Assembly: GCF_008369195.1 (NCBI RefSeq)
Contig: NZ_VOBC01000002.1
Location: 248,001 to 312,000, forward strand
DNA: 64,000 nucleotides
Source: Sporosarcina sp. ANT_H38
GTDB taxonomy: Bacteria > Bacillota > Bacilli > Bacillales_A > Planococcaceae
Direction: 5' to 3'
Shown one piece after another: positions 19,762 to 29,479 of the stretch (positions within the stretch are counted from its first letter, which is position 1; the number at the start of each line of letters is the position of its first letter). The notes beneath the pieces were generated by a model. The model saw nothing but the letters and a program-made list of their open reading frames with translations, was not told the DNA's origin and ran no database searches. The position numbers and the translations under genes are program-made.

Positions 19762-19818
19762 ATGACTTCACATCAAGAAACGTTAAACCTCAATTTATTC
19801 AACAATCTCAACATCTGA
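19762..19818 (+). CDS. Possible 18-codon small ORF
   Basis: ATG at 19762 follows a textbook AGGAGG site by 8 nt and reads MTSHQETLNLNLFNNLNI before TGA. It lies after the terminator and overlaps the 3' end of the opposite-strand SBP2 gene. No homology is recognised. It could be a small peptide, or a leftover start of a gene lost when SBP2 arrived. Only the strong ribosome site supports it. Confidence 0.25.
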   Translation: MTSHQETLNLNLFNNLNI

Positions 19819-21348
19819 GAGGATGAAATAGGAAACCGGGCTCATCTTCATCCCTTTTACAGATGAGTGATAGACTGCAAGGTTTTCATAACTGCGAATT
19901 GGCACATAAGCTGCTTCATCCAGTTCTATCTTCTGCGTCTTCGCGTAAATTTCTTTCCGTTTTTCATCATCTTTTTCTCCACGCGCCTCATCTAATAATC
20001 GGTCAACTTCCGTATTGGAATAATACTGGTAGTTACCGGCAGATCCTTGGGAGTTTGAATGGAATAGATTATATTGGTTATAATCACCATCTCCTGTAGC
20101 ATTTCCCCAACTTCCGTTGAAAAGGTGACCTTCTTGATTTGTATTTGCATCGATGTATGATCCGTATTCGAGAACACGAATTTCAACTTCCACTCCAATT
20201 ACTTTCAATTGTGATTGAACCACTTCAGCTAAACTAATGCGTTCAGCCCTATCCGCAGTTAGTAAAGTTAATTTCAACCCATTTTCATAGCCAGCTTCTT
20301 TTAGTAATTCTTTCGCCTTTTCGGGATCATATGGATACGGAACCAATTGATCGGAATAACCGAAGACTTTTGAACTCATTGTCGAAGTCCCTAAAAACCC
20401 GACGTCGTTGAAGACTCCACTAAGAATAGCTTCACGATCAATTGCATGGCTAATCGCTTGTCTGACAAGTAGATTATCAACGGGTGCTTTTTGGACATTG
20501 AAACCTACAAACTCCACACCTAATCCTTCATTTCTCAATAATTTCATATTATCCGATGATTCAATACGCTGAATTTCATTAACAGGTATTTGTGACATAA
20601 TATGCGCCTCGCCCCGTTCAATCATTCCAAGACGCGTGGTATCTTCAGGCACTACTCTGAACTCTACTCCACTAATTTTCACAGCTGTACCCCAGTAATC
20701 TGGATTAGCCTTCAATTTCACGTACTGCCCTGATTTCCATTCTTCAAACATAAACGGACCTGTTCCATTTGCTTCCTTTTGAAGCAATTCCGGTGTAGAT
20801 TCAAGCATAGTTGGATTCATTATACTTCCTTCATTACTAGCCAAAATTGATAACAGCGGAGCATAGGGCTTTGTTAGATGAAAAACGACATTATAATCGT
20901 CTTTCACTTCCACCTCTTTAATCATCCCCAATTTGGAAGCTTGGGGAGAACCTACTTTTGGATCCAACAGGCGATCGAAAGTCTTTTTTACAGCGTCTGC
21001 TGTAAATGGAGTTCCATCATGAAATTTCACTCCTTCACGCAGCTTAAATTCCCAAGTAATATCATCCAGCTGACTCCATTCCGTTGCTAGATGTGGTTGA
21101 GGCTTCATATCCTCATCTGGAATGATCAGCGTTTCATATACTTTCTCATAAAGAACATTTGCGGTCGTAATGTCCACAATGAAATGCGGATCCAAGTTAG
21201 TCACGTCAGATTTCATCACGACAATTAAGTTCTCGTTGCTTGTTGAGTCTTTCTGTCCCGTGCCTTCAGTTGATTGCCCTGTCGAACATCCATTAAGTAT
21301 TAAAATACCCATAAGTAAAAATAGAACACTAATCTTTTTCAAATCCAA
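19795..21348 (-). CDS. ABC transporter substrate-binding lipoprotein, family 5 (SBP2)
   Basis: A 517-residue lipoprotein with lipobox LNGC (Cys21) and the family 5 fold. It is a close paralogue of SBP1 at 10510-12084, sharing KFHDGTPF, PYAPLLSILASNEGSI, WGNATGDGDYNQYNLFHS and VPIRSYENLAVYHSSVK-type blocks. It has no permease genes of its own nearby, so it probably feeds the same DppBCDF-like importer, perhaps with a different ligand or under control of the kinase/regulator pair that lies between. A GGGGGG-rich Shine-Dalgarno precedes the ATG. Confidence 0.93.
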   Translation of the reverse strand: MDLKKISVLFLLMGILILNGCSTGQSTEGTGQKDSTSNENLIVVMKSDVTNLDPHFIVDITTANVLYEKVYETLIIPDEDMKPQPHLATEWSQLDDITWEFKLREGVKFHDGTPFTADAVKKTFDRLLDPKVGSPQASKLGMIKEVEVKDDYNVVFHLTKPYAPLLSILASNEGSIMNPTMLESTPELLQKEANGTGPFMFEEWKSGQYVKLKANPDYWGTAVKISGVEFRVVPEDTTRLGMIERGEAHIMSQIPVNEIQRIESSDNMKLLRNEGLGVEFVGFNVQKAPVDNLLVRQAISHAIDREAILSGVFNDVGFLGTSTMSSKVFGYSDQLVPYPYDPEKAKELLKEAGYENGLKLTLLTADRAERISLAEVVQSQLKVIGVEVEIRVLEYGSYIDANTNQEGHLFNGSWGNATGDGDYNQYNLFHSNSQGSAGNYQYYSNTEVDRLLDEARGEKDDEKRKEIYAKTQKIELDEAAYVPIRSYENLAVYHSSVKGMKMSPVSYFILSDVEIVE

Positions 21349-21687
21349 CCCCCCTTTTTCTATCTACTCATCATAAACTCTTTTTGATGTCGCTTTTTTC
21401 AGAATTCTTAGTTCTTTTTGCACTAAATTCGGGTATTTTTACCAGTTTAGGTTACGCACTGAAATAAATACACTCGGCCATAGCTTCCATATTAACTTGC
21501 TATATACGTAAATAGACAGAAGACATTTTCTGTCCTGTTTTTATCGACAGTAAAATGTATGTTTAGTTTCGCTGGATCGCTGTGTGAGTGACTATACTGC
21601 TAAAAAACACCACTTCTGATGATTAACCATTTAATCGTATAAAATACTGGTGAGATAGGTTTGATATCCTCGATTTTCACTGGTACC

Positions 21688-21913
21688 TTTCCGGCTCGCT
21701 CACGGCGAACTATACATGACAGATTTACTGAGGTGTCCTAGTGTGGCTAGTTGCCTGTCGCGTTCCTACAATGTTCAAGTGAAGAATGCGGTTATTTTGG
21801 AAGAAAAGAATAGAGGATATTCTATGGAGAGTGTAAGTCCCCGAAGATGAAATTTCGGGCACTCTTGTACTTTGTAGAATGTGTTCCTTGCTTACTTTTA
21901 GCAAAGATTATGC
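21688..21913 (+). repeat. Dispersed intergenic repeat, copy 2
   Basis: Imperfect direct repeat of 7495-7796, sharing TTTCCGGCTCGCT, TAGTTGCCTGTCGCGT, CCCGAAGATGAAATTTCGGG and CTTACTTTTAGCAAA in the same order. Together the copies bracket the transport and amidohydrolase block. Confidence 0.8.
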
Positions 21914-22127
21914 AAGTATTCATGTGGTACCTTATAGAAAGTGACACTTCTTTAAAATAAATAGGAAAAAACCATAGAGAAAGCATCAGCCGCCAAAATT
22001 GCATCTTTGGCGGCTTTTCTCCAGGTGAAAAACCAGCTATTCTTTCGTCCCAATAAACTTCAGCACTCTGTGTACTTATGCATATGGAGAGCGACGGATG
22101 AAGGACAACCATACGATTTCCGAAAAA

Positions 22128-22166
22128 GATGTGTAGGGATGCGACAAAGTCGCATCCCTACACATC
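22128..22166. other. Perfect 18-bp inverted repeat
   Basis: GATGTGTAGGGATGCGAC and its exact complement are separated by AAA. There is no clear T tract on either side, so it may be a cruciform, an RNA-stability hairpin or a degenerate terminator. Confidence 0.75.
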
Positions 22167-22342
22167 CAGACATCTCGGTAACCGTACTAGAAGTCATTCA
22201 ATCCACAGCGATCCTAAAGCGCAACTATACAAGTGTGGCCCGGGTGGATTAAATTATTTACTGTTTTTTTGAGTATCCTACTCAGCTGTAAGAATTGAGT
22301 TGTGCAAGTGCACTGGCACCGGTTATAGAATGGAAAGTAACA

Positions 22343-22380
22343 GAAAAAGCCCCTTGATCCATTAAAGGATCAAAGGACTA
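22343..22380 (-). terminator. Terminator of the protease gene
   Basis: On the minus strand CCTTTGATCC pairs with GGATCAAGG and is followed by GGCTTTTTC. Confidence 0.85.
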
Positions 22381-22447
22381 TCTTCTTCGGAATCACTCGC
22401 AATTGTCAAACTAGCGCATGAGTTGCGCTAGTGACTAACACCGGATA

Positions 22448-25400
22448 TTAGATAGCGATTGGAACGTATTCAGTGACTGGAATGTCTTCAATGATTGGAA
22501 GGGCTTCAGTCATTGGAATGACTTCAGTTTTTTGGGTGTTTCCAACGATAACGTCTATTATCACTTCATTCTTACCGTATTTAACGGTAATTGTTGTATT
22601 TCCTTCTACTTTTGGTCTTACTAGACCATTTGTTACGGAAACAACTTTACTATTCGCTACTTTGTACGTTGCGGCTAATGTAACATCTCTTTCTGTTGTT
22701 GTCCCATCTGCCGCAGTTGTTACTTCTTTAATGCTCAGTTGTGCTTCTTTTCCAAGTTCCAAATTGAGTTGTGTTTGGTTTGTAGTCAATGTCACAACTG
22801 GTTCTGTCACAATCACATTTACGGTTAATTCATTTTTGCCGTACTTCACAGTGATTGTTGTTTCTCCTGCAGCTTTTGCTCTTACTAAACCATTACTGAC
22901 AGCTGCTACTTTACCATCTGCAACCTTAAACGTTGCGTTTTGTGTTACATTTTTTTCTGTTGTTTTTCCATCTGCTGATGTGATTACTTCATTCACTGTC
23001 AGTTGTGCTTCTTTGCCAGCTTCCATTTCAAGTAGCGTTTGGTCTATTGTAAGTGTCACTGTTGGTTCTGTCACAATCACATTTACGGTTACTTCATTTT
23101 TACCGTACTTCACAGTGATTGTTGTTTCTCCTGCTGCTTTTGCTCTTACTAAACCATTACTGACAGCTGCTACTTTACTATCTGCTACTTTAAACGTTGC
23201 GTTTTGTGTTACATTTCTTTCTGATGTTTTGCCATCTGCTGCTGTTGTTACTTCTTTAATGGTCAATTGTGATTCTTTGCCAGCTTCCAAAGCGATGTCT
23301 GTTTTGTTTGTAGTCAATGTCACAACTGGTTCTGTCACATTCACATTTACTGTTAATTCATTTCCGCCGTATTTCACTGAGATTGATGTGCTTCCTGCAT
23401 TTTTAGCTCTAACTAAGCCATTCGATACAGAAGCTACTTTACCATCCACTGCTTTGTATGTTGCAAGATTTGTGACGACGGTTTGTTTTGATTTACCGTC
23501 TGCCCCTGTTACGACTTCTTTAATGACCAGTTGTGCTTCTTTGCCAGGCTCCAAATCGAGTTGCTCTTTATTTGCCGTTAGTGTCACAACTGATTTTGTG
23601 ACCGTCACATTTACAGTTAATTCATTTTTACCGTATTTAACGGTAATTGTTGTATTTCCTGCTTCTTTTGCGGTTACTAAACCACTCTTCACGGATGCCA
23701 CATTCCCATCCGCTACATCATACGTTGCAACTTTTGTTACATCTTTCTGTTTAGTTGTTCCGTCAGCTGCTGTTGTTACTTCTTTAATTGCCAATTGTGA
23801 TTCTTTTCCAGACTCCAACGTGATGTCTGGTTTATTTGTAGTAAGTGTTACTCCTTTTTCCGTAACCGTCACATTTACTGTTAACTCATGTGTACGATAC
23901 TTCACAGTAATCGCAGTACTTCCTGCATTTTTAGCTGTGATCAAGCCATTCTTTACAGAAACTACGTTACTATCTTCTACTTTATACGTTGATGCATTTG
24001 TTACGTTTACTTGTTTTTCTTTTCCATCAGCCGTTGTTGTTACTTCTTTAATGACTAATTGCGATTCTTTGCCAGTTTCCAAATCGATTTGTGTTTTGTT
24101 CGCAGTCAGTGTTACAACTGTTTCTGAAACCGTTACATTTATCGTTAATTCATTTTTACCGTAACTAACGGTAATTGTTGTAGTCCCAGCATTTTTAGCT
24201 GTAATTAAACCATTCTTTACAGAAGCGACTTTGCTATCCGCTACTTTATACTTAGCAGCTACTGTTACGTCTTTCTTCTTTATTGTTCCGTCAGCCGCTG
24301 TTGTTACTTCTTTAATTGCTAATTGTGTTTCTTTTCCTTTTTGCAAATCAATTTCTGTTTTGTTTGCAGTCAGCGTTATACCTGGTACTACAACTTCTGG
24401 ATCAACCACAGTCACATTTACAGTCACTACATTTTCACCATGAGAAATGGTAATCGTTGTAGTTCCCTGTGCTACTGCAGTTACCAATCCGTTTGAAACA
24501 GATGCAACAGCTTCGTCAGCTACAACGTATGTTGCTTCAGTAGTTACATCTTTGTTTGTAGCGTCCCCTTGTGTCGGAGTTGATGTCTCAGTAACAAGTA
24601 CTTGACCCGTTTGCCCTGCCTTCAAATTAAGTTCAGTTGGGTTAACAGTCAGTGTTACGACTGCTTCAGGTTCTCCTTTTTGATAAATTAATGCTTCTCC
24701 GACGTTTCCTGCCTCATCTTTCACTACAACAGTTACTGAATTAGTGTCATCTGTAACCGGGAATGTGAATGAACCATCTTGTGCCAGATTGAATGGAACA
24801 GCATCAGTTGCTACACCATTAATCGTCGCAATATAAGAAGCATGCAGTTTTTCATTTAAATCATAGTCCAAATCATACAAATATAATTCTTCATTATAGT
24901 CGATATACTTATCAGTTACTTGACCAGTAGCCACTTTTTCAGCAACTGAACCTGTAATTACTGGTTTTGTTGTTTTAACGACAATTGGCCCAACGTAATC
25001 TCCTATAATTGTTGAACCAGCCTGTGCTGTTAAGTCAATTGTATATAAACCATCTGGAATCGTTGTTTGAGGTGCACCGCTCCATGGGAAATATTTACCT
25101 AGAACACCTAGTCTCCACGATCCTTTTCCAAGAGAACCAGCCGCATGTACATATCCAATGTAGCCATCACCGTATTCTCCACCCTCTGGATCCATGATAT
25201 CCCAAAGCTCAATATAGTTCGTTGTCACATCTCCAGTCAATGTAAATGTTAGGTCAGCTGAATCTTGCACGCCGTCCCCATCAAAAGACAGGTCTGTTTC
25301 TGTAATAGCCATATCCCTAATTTCTGTTGCTGCTGCTACGGTACTAAAGTCAGCCGCAAATGGCAATGAAACCTCGGAACCTCCACCGTTAATGCGGATA

Positions 25401-27745
25401 TACCCTAGAATTTCTGAATCCTTTGGAGCCGCAGCTTTTGAAGCTGTCAAAGTCACATTTAACATTTGCTCTCCAGCAAGTGTAAATGTCGGTTTGTCAA
25501 CAGTCACTTTGGCGTCACCAAATGACTTGGTTACATCAACCGATACAGTATAATTCCCACCACTACCCTTTTTATCTTTTACAAGAATTTGTTTTGTAAC
25601 GGATACATTTTCAGTTAGTGGCCGAGGACCGAATGTCACAGTACCTTTCAAGTTATCAACAACTGAGCCACTTCCGTCTAGTACTGCTTTATCAAGTGCA
25701 TACGCAAGTACATTTGGGTGAGCTGCAGCATATGCATCTACTCGACCAGCACCTTGAGCGAATACATCATACTCCGCTTTATCTAGAATTTTTGCCGTAT
25801 TTGAAAGCGCAACTTTCACATCAAACGCATTCCAAGTTGGATTCGCTTGTTTAACAAGTGCTGCGATTCCCGCGATATGCGGTGTCGCCATCGATGTGCC
25901 GGTTTTACGGTCATAGGCTTCGTTATAAACAACATCTGGAAAATCTGCTTTGTACATTGGAATTGTTGACATGATATTTGTACCAGGTGCACTTACATCC
26001 GGTTTGATGTCGAAGTTCGGTGTGGATGGACCACGTGAACTAGAATCGTTTACTTCGTCTCCAGCTGTCTGAGTGGATCCAAAGCTACCAAACGTAACCG
26101 TTCCCGTTCCACCTTTTAATGCTGCACGAATTGCATCGCCATCTGTTTGAGACATATCAAACGTCGGTAAAAATGCAAATGAATCACCTAGGAATGTGCC
26201 GGATGGATTTGGCGCATTTGTACCACCAGCAAAGTTATGGATAATTGTTGCTACTGCACCATTTTCTTGTGCATGTGCAATTTTATCAACAAACGCAATG
26301 CCTCCACGAGAGATCAGTGCAACCTTGCCTTTTACATCGACTCCTGTATAATCTTTTGCTTCTCCATTTCCAGGGACAGCAACAACATCAAATTGGCCCT
26401 GAAGTTGTGTAGCTACATTTTGCCCGAAAGTAGTTCCCATCAATTGCAGTTGTTTCGTCAGATTATAGGTTCCAACTGTGACATTTACTTGTCCGTTGTG
26501 CATTGTTTCCGGGTTCGTTGTGTTACCAACTGCAATTCCTAAACGAGATGTAGCCGGAGTACCCATTGTTCCACGGTTAGGACCAGAATTACCTGTTGCT
26601 GTTACAGCAATTGTCCCTGCCATCATCGCGTTATTAAGAGCGAAAGATCCGCTATCTGTTTCAGTGTTAGCCCCTCCACCAAGGGATAGGTTAATAACAT
26701 CCATCTTTTCAATTACAGCTGTGTCAATCGCTTTCACGATTCCAGAAGTCGATCCACTACCATATGCTCCAAGTACACGGTACGCATATAGATCCACTTT
26801 TGGTGCAATTCCTTTAATACCGTATTCATTGGCACCGATTGCAGCGATTGTCCCCGCTACATGCGTACCATGTGACGTATAGAACGCACTACCTCTATCA
26901 TTAAATTCTGGTGTATTTGGTGGACGTTCTACAGGAGAAGTTTCCGATGCATCATCATCTGCACGGTTTTTTGTATAGACAGATGAATTCGGAATAAAGT
27001 TTTTTCCACCTTTATAAATTTTCGCAAATTCTGGGTGATCCGCATCGATTCCCGTATCCAGTACTGCAACTTTAATGCCTTGTCCTTCAATTCCCTCATT
27101 CCATAGCTTCTCAATTCCTAGGAATGAAATGCTCGTATTCATCTTTGCATCTACTTTAACTTCTTTCAAAGGCAACGTTGTTTTAATTGGTTTAGACTTT
27201 TCTGGCTCTTCAAACGCATGAACGATTGTATCTGGTTCCACTAACGTAACTCCTTCAATCGTAAGAAGTTTGTCTAGGTCATTCGCGTTTAAAACCGCAG
27301 CAAAACCATTTAACACAGTATCGAATGTATATCCCTGATCAATCGAAATATTTTTTAGACTTAATTCCTTTTTTACAAATGATTGTTGTGCTTGTACCTT
27401 TTTTCTCACTTGATTTTCCTGTGAGGCGGAGAATGTTTTCCCTTTTAAATTGTCTATTCCTTTTTCAAGGGCAACAGGTTTTTCCGATAAATGAATGATT
27501 ACTGCAACTTCCTGATTACCCGATAGCTCCTGTAAATCTTTGTGTAGCTTTGGTCCACCATCCAACAAATCTAATTGTTCAGCGATTGCAGCTTTTAATT
27601 GCATAGTACTTTCGCTTTGACCATTTTGTTTAAATGGTTTGACTTCTTCGTTAGCCGATACAGTCATCATTGGCCTATGCATCGAGAAGACCATAGCTAG
27701 TACCAAAAAAGCACTAAATAACCTATTAACCTGTTTCTTCTTCAC
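22448..27745 (-). CDS. Giant subtilisin-like (S8) secreted serine protease with eight Big_2 repeats
   Basis: A 1765-residue secreted protease starting with GTG at 27745 behind GGGGG. Order: signal peptide (to about VSA-N), an I9-type inhibitory propeptide, then the Vpr-like S8 catalytic domain with Asp in VAVLDTGID, His in SHGTHVAGTIAA and Ser in GTSMATPHIAG. A PA-type insert (about 430-560) lies within the catalytic domain. A Fn3-like and beta-rich region follows, then eight Ig-like Big_2 units, each opening with VTLT.(N) and containing GK(E/T).QL.IKEV. The repeats are highly alike at DNA level. There is no SLH domain or sorting motif, so attachment may rely on the Ig repeats or the protein may be released. 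Likely role: extracellular protein degradation or S-layer processing. Confidence 0.95.
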   Translation of the reverse strand: MKKKQVNRLFSAFLVLAMVFSMHRPMMTVSANEEVKPFKQNGQSESTMQLKAAIAEQLDLLDGGPKLHKDLQELSGNQEVAVIIHLSEKPVALEKGIDNLKGKTFSASQENQVRKKVQAQQSFVKKELSLKNISIDQGYTFDTVLNGFAAVLNANDLDKLLTIEGVTLVEPDTIVHAFEEPEKSKPIKTTLPLKEVKVDAKMNTSISFLGIEKLWNEGIEGQGIKVAVLDTGIDADHPEFAKIYKGGKNFIPNSSVYTKNRADDDASETSPVERPPNTPEFNDRGSAFYTSHGTHVAGTIAAIGANEYGIKGIAPKVDLYAYRVLGAYGSGSTSGIVKAIDTAVIEKMDVINLSLGGGANTETDSGSFALNNAMMAGTIAVTATGNSGPNRGTMGTPATSRLGIAVGNTTNPETMHNGQVNVTVGTYNLTKQLQLMGTTFGQNVATQLQGQFDVVAVPGNGEAKDYTGVDVKGKVALISRGGIAFVDKIAHAQENGAVATIIHNFAGGTNAPNPSGTFLGDSFAFLPTFDMSQTDGDAIRAALKGGTGTVTFGSFGSTQTAGDEVNDSSSRGPSTPNFDIKPDVSAPGTNIMSTIPMYKADFPDVVYNEAYDRKTGTSMATPHIAGIAALVKQANPTWNAFDVKVALSNTAKILDKAEYDVFAQGAGRVDAYAAAHPNVLAYALDKAVLDGSGSVVDNLKGTVTFGPRPLTENVSVTKQILVKDKKGSGGNYTVSVDVTKSFGDAKVTVDKPTFTLAGEQMLNVTLTASKAAAPKDSEILGYIRINGGGSEVSLPFAADFSTVAAATEIRDMAITETDLSFDGDGVQDSADLTFTLTGDVTTNYIELWDIMDPEGGEYGDGYIGYVHAAGSLGKGSWRLGVLGKYFPWSGAPQTTIPDGLYTIDLTAQAGSTIIGDYVGPIVVKTTKPVITGSVAEKVATGQVTDKYIDYNEELYLYDLDYDLNEKLHASYIATINGVATDAVPFNLAQDGSFTFPVTDDTNSVTVVVKDEAGNVGEALIYQKGEPEAVVTLTVNPTELNLKAGQTGQVLVTETSTPTQGDATNKDVTTEATYVVADEAVASVSNGLVTAVAQGTTTITISHGENVVTVNVTVVDPEVVVPGITLTANKTEIDLQKGKETQLAIKEVTTAADGTIKKKDVTVAAKYKVADSKVASVKNGLITAKNAGTTTITVSYGKNELTINVTVSETVVTLTANKTQIDLETGKESQLVIKEVTTTADGKEKQVNVTNASTYKVEDSNVVSVKNGLITAKNAGSTAITVKYRTHELTVNVTVTEKGVTLTTNKPDITLESGKESQLAIKEVTTAADGTTKQKDVTKVATYDVADGNVASVKSGLVTAKEAGNTTITVKYGKNELTVNVTVTKSVVTLTANKEQLDLEPGKEAQLVIKEVVTGADGKSKQTVVTNLATYKAVDGKVASVSNGLVRAKNAGSTSISVKYGGNELTVNVNVTEPVVTLTTNKTDIALEAGKESQLTIKEVTTAADGKTSERNVTQNATFKVADSKVAAVSNGLVRAKAAGETTITVKYGKNEVTVNVIVTEPTVTLTIDQTLLEMEAGKEAQLTVNEVITSADGKTTEKNVTQNATFKVADGKVAAVSNGLVRAKAAGETTITVKYGKNELTVNVIVTEPVVTLTTNQTQLNLELGKEAQLSIKEVTTAADGTTTERDVTLAATYKVANSKVVSVTNGLVRPKVEGNTTITVKYGKNEVIIDVIVGNTQKTEVIPMTEALPIIEDIPVTEYVPIAI

Positions 27746-28446
27746 TATAATTCCCCCTTTAGTACAGATTTTTTCTATAAAACGCTGGGTTTGTCCATCC
27801 TAGTTGCTACAATTGTTTAATAGGGATCGCATCCTTCCTATAAAGCAGAATAATATAAACAAAATGTGGCGCTGTCCTAATGTATGCGCTAGTCTACTTT
27901 GCTATGACTATATTTTTTTTTTAGTTTCTGCACCTCGTACTTAAAAAGATAGACCCCTATCTTTTAATACTTCCGAAATACTTTTTTATAAAAGTGATAT
28001 GAGTAGTTTTGAGGATGTTTTGGATGGAGGAGCTTCTTTTTGACTCGTATTATTTGAGATGCAATTGTTACCGGTGATAGACACTAGTAACAACTTTGCA
28101 AAATAAAAAGCACATACTCCATTCAAGGAATAAGTGCATTGGATAGGTTACTATGTTCTGAAGCATTTCAGAATTGTATGAGGACCTGGAACTTGTGTGT
28201 GCGTGCCTATGCAACAAAAAACAACCAAAATTTATACTATTACATAAAAAATCACAGAAGTTCAGATTATTAGGTAATTCTCTTCTCCTCAGCTAATAAA
28301 TATGTAATTATAGTGAATTAACTGAACGTTGCAGTACGCAGGTACCCGGAATTTATTAAAATAGTAAAACCTCTCGACTGATCGAGAGGCTCCTTTGTAT
28401 CATTATTCATCAAACATAGTTGCGTGAGTGACTGGCATCGAAATAT
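27746..28446. other. Intergenic region upstream of the protease
   Basis: About 700 AT-rich bases with no supported gene. They hold the protease upstream region, a CCTCTCGA/TCGAGAGG terminator for the preceding cassette, and a conserved GTGAGTGAC 3' module near 28425. Confidence 0.6.
28366..28392 (-). terminator. Terminator of cassette A
   Basis: CCTCTCGA pairs with TCGAGAGG (28370-28389) and is followed on the minus strand by TTTTACTATTTT. It lies after the stop codon at 28447. Confidence 0.85.
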
Positions 28447-29163
28447 TTACTTGTTAGTAATTGTTACTTTAACCTCTTTATCAACCCCTGCAACTTTAGC
28501 GGTAAATACTAAAACAGCTGTACCTTCAGTTTTTGTAACACCCCAATCTGCTAAACCATTGAATGCTGCCATGATTTTAGTAGCTATAGCATCAGGAGTA
28601 TCCCCTTTTGCAACTGCAATTGTTTTCGTAACTTTATTTCCGTCGTCAAATGTCACTTCTAAGTTACCAGTTGAAACGGCGGATCCTGTTACAGTTAAGG
28701 TATTCACTTCTTTTTCACCTGCTACAGCTGGTCCACCTAATTTTTTCTTCAACATCTCACCTTTTACTTCTGCACGATTCTCTTTTTCATTTACCGTAAA
28801 TTGTGCACTGCTAAAGGCTTTAAATTCTTTTGATGTGAAGATCAACTCACTGCCGTCATTTGTTACGTCCCATTTGTCGGTTAGTTTTTTAAACGAACCC
28901 TTTTGTGTGACGTAAAGTTTTTCGATAAGTCCTTCCGCAATTTCTTTCCCAGTTCTAAATTCAAGTTTATTATCCACAAATTTTTGGGTCTCTCCGAATA
29001 AAAAATCAAAAACAACACCATCACCATCATTGATATAAAACTTGAAATTACTCATTTTCGGAGCAAAACCTTCGTCAAACTTATAACTTACAATCGTCTT
29101 TCCCTCCTCAACCGCTTCTTTCCCCGCAGTTGTTTGGACTAATTCAGCTGTTACGTTATTGCT
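28447..29163 (-). CDS. Cassette A: start-less 3' exon ORF behind group II intron domains V-VI
   Basis: An open frame of 238 codons beginning directly at the predicted intron 3' end with AGC (Ser): SNNVTAELVQTTAGKEAVEE. No start codon with a Shine-Dalgarno is visible at the frame's 5' end; the first internal ATG (29055) has none either. The product is beta-rich, with NTLTVTGSAVSTGNLEVTFD and a C-terminal VKVTITNK, and resembles domains of surface proteins. It reads as a C-terminal exon that must be joined to an upstream exon to be expressed. No family is recognised. Confidence 0.7.
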   Translation of the reverse strand, partial: SNNVTAELVQTTAGKEAVEEGKTIVSYKFDEGFAPKMSNFKFYINDGDGVVFDFLFGETQKFVDNKLEFRTGKEIAEGLIEKLYVTQKGSFKKLTDKWDVTNDGSELIFTSKEFKAFSSAQFTVNEKENRAEVKGEMLKKKLGGPAVAGEKEVNTLTVTGSAVSTGNLEVTFDDGNKVTKTIAVAKGDTPDAIATKIMAAFNGLADWGVTKTEGTAVLVFTAKVAGVDKEVKVTITNK

Positions 29164-29243
29164 ATTCCCGTCTTATACCATGCTCTTGCATAGCTTTCGT
29201 TTCGGGCCTACACCGTACAAGCGACTTTCATCGCATACGGCGT
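29164..29243 (-). ncRNA. Group II intron domains V and VI (cassette A)
   Basis: Domain V occupies 29210-29243: a 34-nt hairpin ACGCCGTATGCG..GAAA..CGCTTGTACGGTGT with a CGC catalytic triad and the two-nucleotide bulge region. Domain VI (29164-29209) has a CCCG/CGGG base, a CTATGC/GCATGG upper stem, the conserved GGTATAAGACGGGAAT strand with unpaired A suited to branching, and ends in AT. The first three exon bases are AGC. Confidence 0.85.
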
Positions 29244-29267
29244 GCCATCAGCAGTTAATTTCTAATC

Positions 29268-29279
29268 CTTATTTCCCCA
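29268..29279 (-). promoter_or_regulatory. Complementary tag of cassette A (trans-pairing element)
   Basis: On the minus strand TGGGGAAATAAG, 25 nt before domain V. It is the exact complement of CTTATTTCCCCA in the hairpin at 57481-57508. Cassettes B and C carry the identical 12 nt. Pairing in trans is inferred. Confidence 0.6.
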
Positions 29280-29479
29280 TCTCAACTATACAAGGGATTA
29301 AGTTTTTTAAAAACTTAAATATTCAGACAATAATATATAATTTTTTACATATCACATCAAAATACTATCTTACAATCCAATAATCTACAGTATTTTTTGA
29401 CTGATTATGAATTACAATGTAGAAACTTTCTTTTTGTCTCGTTAGATGAACGAGTAGTATATATGATTGTGACAAGAAA

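Larger units (their letters stand above)
21349..22447. other. 1.1-kb intergenic region between SBP2 and the protease
   Basis: No gene is supported. It contains the second copy of the ~300-bp repeat (21688-21913), a perfect 18-bp inverted repeat (22128-22166), the protease terminator (22343-22380) and one copy of the conserved 3' module (CAGCTGTAAGAATTG). Confidence 0.7.

Noticed and set aside
22473..24164. A 563-codon plus-strand ORF over the protease repeats
   Set aside because: It lies antisense to a well-supported protease gene, has Ser/Thr/Val-biased composition produced by the repeat codons, and shows no ribosome site or recognisable domain.
29164..29243. A riboswitch (for example a cyclic-di-GMP type) before cassette A
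   Set aside because: The conserved hairpin matches the 34-nt group II domain V pattern with its GAAA loop, and the downstream ORFs lack start codons and ribosome sites, which a riboswitch would not explain.
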